Positions 1-6,420 of a stretch of 43,592 nt of DNA are shown here, in pieces. The notes under the pieces were generated by a model. It was not told the origin of the DNA. It made no database searches and saw only the letters and a program-made list of their open reading frames with translations. Made by a program: the position numbers and the translations under genes. The DNA comes from Ignavibacterium sp. Its GTDB lineage: Bacteria; Zixibacteria; MSB-5A5; GN15; PGXB01. The first letter of the stretch is position 1. Every line of letters begins with the position of its first letter. The DNA lies in contig DYGG01000027.1 in NCBI GenBank assembly GCA_020724775.1, positions 1 to 43,592 on the forward strand, read 5' to 3'.

Positions 1-252
1 GGACATACCGTAGCCGCGAAAATCGAGACCCTTTCGGGCGGCCTCAACAACCTCGGGGTGCGACGAAAGCCCCAGGTAATTATTGGCGCACATATTAATA
101 ACGCGCTTACGCTCCGCGCCGGCCGGAAATTCGACTTCTATCTCAGAATTCTGAGGAGCACAAATTATTCGTTCTTCCTTGAATATGCCAGATTCCCGAA
201 TATTGCCGAGTTCCGCCCGGTAGAGTTCTCTTATTGAATCAGGAAATGCCAT
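1..252 (-). CDS. kbl: 2-amino-3-ketobutyrate CoA ligase (glycine C-acetyltransferase), N-terminal 84 residues only
   Basis: PLP-dependent alpha-oxoamine synthase that cleaves 2-amino-3-ketobutyrate with CoA to glycine and acetyl-CoA, the second step of threonine degradation. Only the N-terminus is inside the window; the gene runs off the left edge. The visible part carries the Kbl-typical segments GIFKEERII (about residues 22-30), INMCANNYLGL (about 55-65) and a GLDFRGYGMS stretch at the cut. The ATG at 252-250 lies 7 bases after the acyl-carrier-protein stop, so it is the last visible gene of the tdh operon. Other alpha-oxoamine synthases (serine palmitoyltransferase, KBL-like lipid enzymes) share the fold. 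The FKEERII and CANNYLGL pattern plus the neighbouring tdh favour Kbl, but the active-site lysine is outside the window. Confidence 0.88.
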   Translation of the reverse strand, partial: MAFPDSIRELYRAELGNIRESGIFKEERIICAPQNSEIEVEFPAGAERKRVINMCANNYLGLSSHPEVVEAARKGLDFRGYGMS

Positions 253-259
253 ATTTCAC

Positions 260-511
260 CTATTGCACGTTAAATTCTTTAAGAAGAGCCACAATATTAT
301 TAACCGTGTCAAATGCCTCTGGAGTGGCTTTGGCATCCGGAATCTGAATCTTGTACCTTGTTTCCAGAAACCGTTTCAGGGAGACCATCGAGAAAGAGTC
401 AACTATACCACCCGAAATGAGCGGAGTATCAAAACCGACTTCACGGTCATCGTCTTCCTCCAGATACTCGTTCTTTACGTAGTTTAGTATTACCTCACGA
501 ACCTCTGCCAT
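260..511 (-). CDS. acyl carrier protein-like protein (83 aa)
   Basis: Small acidic four-helix carrier domain that should bear a 4'-phosphopantetheine arm. The motif GGIVDSFSMVSL contains the D38-S39 pair, with Ser39 as the probable attachment site. The spacing to both ends and the 83-residue length fit stand-alone ACPs. The true start is the ATG at 511-509, preceded by AGGAG about 7 bases upstream; a longer frame starting at 649 lies inside the ligase gene and is rejected. It sits 22 bases after the ligase stop and 7 bases before kbl, so co-transcription is very likely. It is not in a fatty-acid (fab) context. It may carry the acyl group made by the neighbouring ligase, or be the acyl donor for the alpha-oxoamine synthase; both are inferences. 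ACP identity is firm, partner is unknown. Confidence 0.88.
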   Translation of the reverse strand: MAEVREVILNYVKNEYLEEDDDREVGFDTPLISGGIVDSFSMVSLKRFLETRYKIQIPDAKATPEAFDTVNNIVALLKEFNVQ

Positions 512-533
512 AAAAACAACTCCTTTATCACAA

Positions 534-2237
534 TCAATCGTTTTCGAGTGTGGATGTATCCCCGATTTCTTCGCCCCATTCTTTGGCGCGGAGAACTCGG
601 CGCATGATTTTCCCGCTTCTGGTCTTGGGAAGAGAATCGACAAATTCAATTTCCTGCGGCATTGCCAGGGGGGAGAGTTTCTTGCGGATGAAATTCATTA
701 TGTCGAGTTCCAATTCCTGCGATGGGCTGTTGCCCGGTTTCAATGCAATGAATGCTTTTACCACCTCCATATTGACCGGGTCCGGCTTGCCGACCACTGC
801 CGATTCGGCTACCGCAGGATGTTCCAGAAGCGCCGATTCTATCTCGAATGGCCCGACAAGATGCCCTCCGGTATTGATAACATCATCATCTCTACCGACA
901 AACCAGTAATATCCGTCTTCATCAATACTGGCGCGGTCGCCGCAAATGTACCACCCATTCTTGAATTTGCTCTGATAGGTGGCTTCATTGCGCCAATAGG
1001 TGCGAAACATGGAGGGCCAGCCAGGCTTGAGGGCAATTAGCCCGACAACTCCCGGTTTGTTGACCGGTTGATAAGTCTTGAGATCAACAACCGTCGCGGT
1101 GACACCGGGAAATGGCTTACCCATCGAGCCGGCTTTGACTGGCATCTCAGGATAGTTGGAAATAACGATGCTGCCGGTCTCGGTCTGCCAGAAAGTGTCA
1201 TGAAAGGGCAATCCAAAAACATTCTTTGACCAGTGCACCGCTTCGGCATTGAGCGGTTCGCCGACCGAGCAGAGATGTCGAAGCGATGATAGATTGCGGC
1301 GGCGCACGGCCTCCTCCCCTTCCTTCATAAGTGAACGAATGGCAGTCGGGGCGGAATACCAGACGGTTATCTTATATTTCTCAATGAAACGGTACCAGGT
1401 TTCGGCTTTAAATCCGGCATCAAGAACGCATTGGGTATTTCCATTGGCCCAGGGACCGATAATTCCGTAGGAAGTCCCGGTCACCCAGCCCGGGTCGGCG
1501 GTACACCAGTAGATATCATTTTCCCGCAAATCGAGCACATAGCGGGCGGTGATGTACTGCGAAATCAGCGAATAGTGGACATGCTGCGCCCCCTTTGGCT
1601 TGCCGGTCGTACCGGACGTATAATGGAGAACCGACGGTGTTTCCGCGCGGGAGGGATAAATATCAAACTTCTCCAGACGGGGCGCCTTATCCATATGAAA
1701 GGCAATTTCTTTTTCACGAAGCGATTTGGTACCGTCGTCATCGACAACAATGATATGCTTCAGATAGGGGAGCGACTCTACAATATTGCGGACTTTAGGG
1801 AGATGTTTCCGCTGGGTGATTATGGCCGCTGTCTGGGCATCTTCCAGCCTGGTAATCAGAGATTCCGAGCCAAATGCGGAAAAAAGTGGTTGAGCAATCC
1901 CACCCATTTTCAGAATGCCGAGAAATCCAAAATATAATTCGGGGATACGATCCATAAACAGACATATCCTGTCGCCCGGTTGCAATCCGAGGTTCTTCAG
2001 AAATCCGGCAATAGTATTGGTCAGAACCGACATCTCATAGAAAGTATATTTTTTGACTTCGCCGCTGTGTCCTTCCCATATCAGCGCCGGGCGGTCTTTC
2101 CTGCCCAGGCGAAGGTTGCGGTCGCTGCAATACTCGCCGATATTTATAATATCACCGGGGCGGTATCCCAGTTCCTTTTCGGAAATCTCCCACGAGAAAC
2201 TATTGACTACTTCTTCGTATCTACCCATGTTGGGCAT
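534..2237 (-). CDS. AMP-forming acyl-CoA synthetase, acetyl-CoA synthetase (AcsA) type
   Basis: ANL-superfamily ligase of 567 residues activating a short carboxylic acid as acyl-AMP and transferring it to a thiol (CoA, or possibly the pantetheine of the adjacent ACP). Visible motifs: P-loop TSGTTGKPKG (about 207-216), WCTADPGWVTG, SVGEPLN, FWQTETG (about 351-357), the hinge region GRDDDVINTGGH, and the C-terminal PKTRSGKIMRR carrying the catalytic lysine. The Trp before QTETG is the residue that restricts true acetyl-CoA synthetases to acetate or propionate, so a small substrate is expected. The length matches Bacillus AcsA (about 570) rather than the 650-residue Acs with its extra N-terminus. 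The start at 2237 has AGGAGG just upstream. It lies 71 bases after tdh and 22 bases before the ACP gene in one minus-strand operon. Confidence 0.85.
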   Translation of the reverse strand: MPNMGRYEEVVNSFSWEISEKELGYRPGDIINIGEYCSDRNLRLGRKDRPALIWEGHSGEVKKYTFYEMSVLTNTIAGFLKNLGLQPGDRICLFMDRIPELYFGFLGILKMGGIAQPLFSAFGSESLITRLEDAQTAAIITQRKHLPKVRNIVESLPYLKHIIVVDDDGTKSLREKEIAFHMDKAPRLEKFDIYPSRAETPSVLHYTSGTTGKPKGAQHVHYSLISQYITARYVLDLRENDIYWCTADPGWVTGTSYGIIGPWANGNTQCVLDAGFKAETWYRFIEKYKITVWYSAPTAIRSLMKEGEEAVRRRNLSSLRHLCSVGEPLNAEAVHWSKNVFGLPFHDTFWQTETGSIVISNYPEMPVKAGSMGKPFPGVTATVVDLKTYQPVNKPGVVGLIALKPGWPSMFRTYWRNEATYQSKFKNGWYICGDRASIDEDGYYWFVGRDDDVINTGGHLVGPFEIESALLEHPAVAESAVVGKPDPVNMEVVKAFIALKPGNSPSQELELDIMNFIRKKLSPLAMPQEIEFVDSLPKTRSGKIMRRVLRAKEWGEEIGDTSTLEND

Positions 2238-2308
2238 TTTCTATCCTCCTGACGATTCCTAAATCTATGGTGTAAGGGGATTAATTTCTTGGGTGACCTG
2301 CCTCGCGT

Positions 2309-3355
2309 TCACATCGTCAGCACCACTTTGGCTGAAGGAGTGGTGGTTGAGATTGCCGTCTCAAACGCTTTCAGAAAATCTGTAAAGGGGAATTTGTGAC
2401 TGATGACGGGGCGAATATCGACTTTGCCGCTGTCGAGGAGATTCCTCAACTGATACCACGTATCAAACATCTTTCGTCCGTTAATCCCAATCACGCGGGC
2501 GCCTTTGAAAACAATATTTTGCGCCATATCAAATTCGAAAGGAGCCGGGGCAATGCCAAAAGCGGTAAATGTTCCGGTTCGGCGAAGAATGGCAAAACCG
2601 TCACTCACGGCATTCTTATTTCCGGCCATATCCATAACTACGTCAACTCCCCCGTTAGTCTCATCAAGAATTTTTTCCCGATAATTTTTCTCCTCGACTA
2701 CATTGACGCTGACATCTGCCCCCATTTTGCGGCAGATTTCGAGATTGAAGGGAATCATCCCCAAATTGTAAATCTTGACTGCGCCGACCGCCCGCGCTAC
2801 TCCGCAGGCAAACGCCCCGGTCGGTCCGTCCCCAATAACCGCCACCTTCTTGGCACCGACATTACTTTCCATAACGGTGTAAACGGCGTTCCCGAAAGGC
2901 TCCTGAATGCAGGCAATTTCTACCGGAAGAGCGGTGTCATTCTTCCAGCAGCAGACTTCCGGAACCACCGCGTATTCGGCGAATATTCCGTCAACATCGA
3001 CTCCGAGAATGGAAAGATTCTGGCAGAGATGCATATTCCCGGTTCGGCATTGAAAGCAGTGCAGGCAGGGGATATGCGTCTCGGCCGTGATATAATCGCC
3101 GACCTTAATGCTCTTAACCGCCGGTCCGACTTCCATCACTTCCCCGCAGCATTCATGCCCGAATACCAGGGGCGGTTTGATCCGATTCTGCGCCCAGTTA
3201 TCCCAATTGTAGATATGTTTGTCGGTTCCACATATCGAACAGGCTTTTATTTTGAGAAGAACCTCATCCGCTTTCGGCCGGGGAAGGGGAATTTCCGCCA
3301 TTTCAGCGCCGACCGCTTTTCTTAATTTCATTGCCGCCAGCATTTTTTCCGGCAT
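2309..3355 (-). CDS. tdh: L-threonine 3-dehydrogenase (zinc, medium-chain)
   Basis: Zinc medium-chain dehydrogenase of 348 residues oxidising L-threonine to 2-amino-3-ketobutyrate, the substrate of Kbl encoded three genes downstream. The catalytic zinc site is visible as C42 in CGTDKHIYNWDNW (a strong Tdh signature) and H67-E68 in GHE. The structural zinc site is C97, C100, C103, C111. The Rossmann motif is VIGDGPTG (about 174-181). Unusually, the acidic residue expected at the end of the second Rossmann strand for NAD specificity is not evident: the segment reads YNLGMIPFN. The start has GGGAG upstream and a promoter-like element about 45-70 bases upstream. First gene of the threonine operon. 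Confidence in the family is high; the cofactor preference is unresolved. Confidence 0.9.
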   Translation of the reverse strand: MPEKMLAAMKLRKAVGAEMAEIPLPRPKADEVLLKIKACSICGTDKHIYNWDNWAQNRIKPPLVFGHECCGEVMEVGPAVKSIKVGDYITAETHIPCLHCFQCRTGNMHLCQNLSILGVDVDGIFAEYAVVPEVCCWKNDTALPVEIACIQEPFGNAVYTVMESNVGAKKVAVIGDGPTGAFACGVARAVGAVKIYNLGMIPFNLEICRKMGADVSVNVVEEKNYREKILDETNGGVDVVMDMAGNKNAVSDGFAILRRTGTFTAFGIAPAPFEFDMAQNIVFKGARVIGINGRKMFDTWYQLRNLLDSGKVDIRPVISHKFPFTDFLKAFETAISTTTPSAKVVLTM

Positions 3356-3398
3356 CGGTGATTACTCCCGTTAATTAAGAGTGCAATTCAAGTTTGTG

Positions 3399-3427
3399 AA
3401 AATAATAATTTGCCGGCGAAAAGTCAA
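3399..3427 (-). promoter_or_regulatory. candidate sigma-70-type promoter of the tdh operon
   Basis: Reading the minus strand there is TTGACT (3427-3422), a 17-base spacer, then TATTTT (3404-3399). This places the transcription start near 3392 and gives a 5' leader of about 36 bases before tdh. The fit is by eye to the generic consensus; FCB bacteria can use divergent promoters. Confidence 0.45.
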
Positions 3428-3499
3428 TCCATTACAAGGGGCGGAATGACCCTCACGAGAATGGGTTAGGATATAATATGCGAGAAATTCAGTATAAAT

Positions 3500-4633
3500 T
3501 TATGGAATAGTCACTTCGGACGGACTGAGAATTTTGGAGTTTTCGATCCCCAGGCAGGTGCCAAGTGAGATTGCCGTAAGAAGGAGCGGATTTTGCTTCT
3601 CAACTTTGCGAAGTCTACCGGCTACCTGTTCGATCGGTATGCTGGAGATAGCATTCCCCTGAAGGGCGACCATATTGCCGAATTTGCGCTGGTATGCCAG
3701 ATGAACCGCTTCGGAGCCAAAACGGCTTGCCAGAATCCGGTCGAATGCGGTCGGGGTGCCACCGCGCAACAAATGTCCCAGAATGGTGACCCGTGTTTCC
3801 AGAGTGGTGATACCTTCTATCTGGGCGGCCAGTTGATTCGAGATACCGCCAAGTCTGATCTTGTCGGGGCTATTGGCGATTAGCCGTTTCACGACCATCT
3901 CTCCCCCCTCAGGTTTAGCCCCTTCGCCAATGACAATAATCGAAAAATTCCTTCCGTCGCGATTGCGCGTTTTGATCTTGTCGCAGATGACATCTATTTC
4001 ATACGGAATTTCCGGTATGAGGAAAATATCGCCGCCGCTGGCAACGCCGGAAGCCAGCGCCAACCAGCCGGCATAGCGCCCCATAACCTCTACAATCATT
4101 ACCCGGTGATGCGCCTGGGCGGTGGAATGAACCTTGTCGATTGCTTCCGTAGCCGTGGTCACCGCCGAATCGAAACCAAACGTCTGGTCGGTGCCGTAAA
4201 GGTCATTGTCAATGGTTTTCGGGACACCAATTATCTGTATCCCTTTCTTGGTCATTCCGGCCGATGCCGCCATGGTGCCATCACCGCCGATGGCGATCAA
4301 AACATCGAGCCCGAGACGCTCGAAATTCTGCACTGCCTGAGAAGAGCGGTCAATATAGATATATTCATCATCTTGAAGAACCGGAAAATGAAACGGGTCC
4401 GCCCGGTTGGAGGTGCCGAGAATGGTACCTCCGAGAGTCAGGATGCCGGAGACATCGTTGGAGGTCAATTTTCTGTATCTGTTTTCAATCAGTCCCTCGT
4501 ATCCGTCAAGAAAACCAACCACTTCCATTCCATAGTCGTTTATGGCGGTTTTGACCACCGCCCTGATAACGGCGTTGAGCCCGGGGCAGTCGCCGCCGCC
4601 CGTTAAGACTCCAATCTTCATTTTCTCTGACAT
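3500..4633 (-). CDS. pfkA: 6-phosphofructokinase (group III-like)
   Basis: Phosphorylates fructose 6-phosphate to fructose 1,6-bisphosphate in glycolysis. The 377-residue length exceeds the 320 of E. coli PfkA. Motifs: GVLTGGGDCPGLN (8-20), IGGDGTMAAS (115-124), PKTIDND (138-144, catalytic base D142), MGRYAGWLA and RVTILGHLLRGG. The two positions that separate ATP from pyrophosphate enzymes are Gly119 (ATP-like, E. coli Gly104) and Lys139 (PPi-like, E. coli Gly124). This Gly/Lys combination also occurs in the ATP-dependent trypanosome enzyme, so ATP use is the better guess. It starts 12 bases after the pckA stop and has AGAGGA upstream, so it is probably co-transcribed with pckA. Confidence 0.92.
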   Translation of the reverse strand: MSEKMKIGVLTGGGDCPGLNAVIRAVVKTAINDYGMEVVGFLDGYEGLIENRYRKLTSNDVSGILTLGGTILGTSNRADPFHFPVLQDDEYIYIDRSSQAVQNFERLGLDVLIAIGGDGTMAASAGMTKKGIQIIGVPKTIDNDLYGTDQTFGFDSAVTTATEAIDKVHSTAQAHHRVMIVEVMGRYAGWLALASGVASGGDIFLIPEIPYEIDVICDKIKTRNRDGRNFSIIVIGEGAKPEGGEMVVKRLIANSPDKIRLGGISNQLAAQIEGITTLETRVTILGHLLRGGTPTAFDRILASRFGSEAVHLAYQRKFGNMVALQGNAISSIPIEQVAGRLRKVEKQNPLLLTAISLGTCLGIENSKILSPSEVTIP

Positions 4634-4645
4634 ATATTCCTCTGG

Positions 4646-6223
4646 TTACTCCAGCGAGGTTATCTTTTCCAGTTCCTTATCCTTCTTGAATTCAAGATAC
4701 ACTTTTTCAAAAGCCGATGCAAGTTTTTGCGCTTCTGACATGTACTGCCCTTCTGATTTCCAGCCGCCCGAGGGGTCAAGAATATCCGATGGTACATCGG
4801 GACAACTGAGCGGAATATCCAGCCCGAATACTTTATCCTGGCGATAGGCAACTTTTTTGAGATGACCGCTCAAAATATTTCTGATAATGGCGCGGGTATA
4901 GGCGATACTTATCCTTTCGCCGGTTCCGTACGGTCCATTAATCCAGCCGGTATTGACTAGCCAGCAGTCAACTTTATGTTTTCTTACCTTCTCTAAGAGC
5001 AGGTTGGCATATACGGAGGGCTCCAGTGCCATAAAAGGGGCGCCAAAACAGGCGCTGAAAGTCGCCTTCGGTTCGGTCACGCCTAATTCGGTACCGGCCA
5101 GTTTCGCCGTATAACCTATTAGAAAATATCGATGAGTAATCTCAGGAGTCAGACGGGCTACTGGCGGCAGAATACCAAAGGCATCAGCCGTGAGCAGAAT
5201 GATGTTATCGGGATGACCGCCGACACCACCGGGAACGATATCTTTAATATGAGAGATGGGATAAGCAGCACGGGTGTTCTCGGTAAGAGAATTGTCGTCA
5301 AGATTAATCTTTCGACTCTCGGAATTGATGGCGACATTTTCCAGAATCGTACCGAACTTCCGGGTGGTTTCATAGATTTCAGGCTCGCCGGTGGATGAAA
5401 GACGAATCACCTTGGCGTAACATCCTCCTTCAAAATTAAATACTCCATCGTCACTCCACCCATGTTCGTCATCACCGATTAACTTCCTTTCCGGGTCAGT
5501 CGAGAGAGTAGTCTTTCCCGTTCCGGAGAGTCCAAAGAAGATCGCCGTGTCGCCATCGCTCCCCATGTTAGCAGAGCAGTGCATCGACAGGACATTTTTC
5601 TGAGGCAGGAAATAATTCATGACCGTAAAAATCGCCTTCTTGATTTCGCCAGCGTAACTGGTTCCGCCAATAAGGACCATTCTCTTTTCAAAGTTGAGAA
5701 TGACGAATGATTCGGAGTTGGTGCCGTCCAGGCTCGGCAGGGCATGGAAATTGGGGATATGAAACACGGTGAACTGCGGCTCGAAATTTTCCAGTTCTTT
5801 TTTGTCGGACGCCCTGATGAACATGTTGCGTACAAACAGATTATGCCACGCTGTCTCATTTATCACCCGAACCGGCATACGATAATTGCGGTCAGCCCCG
5901 GCGAAACAATCCTGAACATAAAGATGCCGCCCTTGAAGGTATGCCAGGATGCGCGAAAAGAGGGCGTCAAATCTCTCGCGCTCAAACGGCTGATTGGCTT
6001 GGCTCCACCAGATCTTATTCTCCGAGTTCGATTCCCTGACAATAAACTTATCCTTGGGCGAGCGCCCGGTATGCTGGCCGGTTCGTACGACCAGAGGCCC
6101 CAGGTGAGCGACAAATCCTTCGTGATTCCGTATTATTTCCTCGTACAGAGCCGGGGTAGGCAGATTCCATTTAACTGACCCGAGGTTGGTCAAGCCGTAA
6201 GACGACAGTTCTCGAGTATTCAT
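4646..6223 (-). CDS. pckA: phosphoenolpyruvate carboxykinase (ATP)
   Basis: Converts oxaloacetate plus ATP to PEP, CO2 and ADP in gluconeogenesis (reversible). The 525-residue length is close to the usual 530-540. Visible motifs: RTGQHTGRSPKDKF near residue 47, the kinase-1a P-loop GLSGTGKTTLS, the metal-binding LIGDDEHGW, and FNFEGGCYAK containing the active-site lysine region. These match the ATP-type rather than the GTP-type enzyme. First gene of a two-gene operon with pfkA. It diverges from glycogen phosphorylase across a 197-base AT-rich spacer holding a promoter-like element. No missing key residue was seen. Confidence 0.96.
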   Translation of the reverse strand: MNTRELSSYGLTNLGSVKWNLPTPALYEEIIRNHEGFVAHLGPLVVRTGQHTGRSPKDKFIVRESNSENKIWWSQANQPFERERFDALFSRILAYLQGRHLYVQDCFAGADRNYRMPVRVINETAWHNLFVRNMFIRASDKKELENFEPQFTVFHIPNFHALPSLDGTNSESFVILNFEKRMVLIGGTSYAGEIKKAIFTVMNYFLPQKNVLSMHCSANMGSDGDTAIFFGLSGTGKTTLSTDPERKLIGDDEHGWSDDGVFNFEGGCYAKVIRLSSTGEPEIYETTRKFGTILENVAINSESRKINLDDNSLTENTRAAYPISHIKDIVPGGVGGHPDNIILLTADAFGILPPVARLTPEITHRYFLIGYTAKLAGTELGVTEPKATFSACFGAPFMALEPSVYANLLLEKVRKHKVDCWLVNTGWINGPYGTGERISIAYTRAIIRNILSGHLKKVAYRQDKVFGLDIPLSCPDVPSDILDPSGGWKSEGQYMSEAQKLASAFEKVYLEFKKDKELEKITSLE

Positions 6224-6420
6224 GAGACAATTTTCCTTTCCACAATAGAGGATAGTAATATCTATTTCGGCATATCTTTTTGGTTTTGTATTGCACTTCT
6301 CTAAATATTATTGATTAAGGGCTTTTTTTGTTATAAATTTTTCCGATATACAGGCAATACGACTGTAATAGTTTATACAAACAGGAAGTTTGTGAGAACC
6401 ATTTTTCTTATGGATGATAT
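6224..6420. promoter_or_regulatory. divergent pckA / glgP intergenic region
   Basis: AT-rich 197-base spacer. On the minus strand TTGCCT (6357-6352), a 16-base spacer and TATAAC (6335-6330) form a plausible pckA promoter. On the plus strand TTGATT (6311-6316), a 15-base spacer and TATAAA (6332-6337) form a weaker candidate for glgP. The two -10 boxes overlap almost completely, which would make the promoters mutually exclusive. Assignments are by eye only. Confidence 0.4.

Noticed and set aside
1-252. Serine palmitoyltransferase instead of Kbl
   Set aside because: The nearby ACP and ligase made this tempting, but the FKEERII and NMCANNYLGL segments and the tdh partner fit Kbl better. The decisive active-site region is outside the window.
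260-649. 129-residue version of the acyl carrier protein
   Set aside because: The extra 46 residues lie within the ligase coding sequence and have no carrier-protein similarity; the ATG at 511 has a good ribosome-binding site.
1431-1937. Long antisense frames opposite acs, tdh, pfkA, the GWxTD genes and the ABC operon
   Set aside because: They mirror well-supported genes, lack ribosome-binding sites and show no family motifs, so they are treated as shadows.
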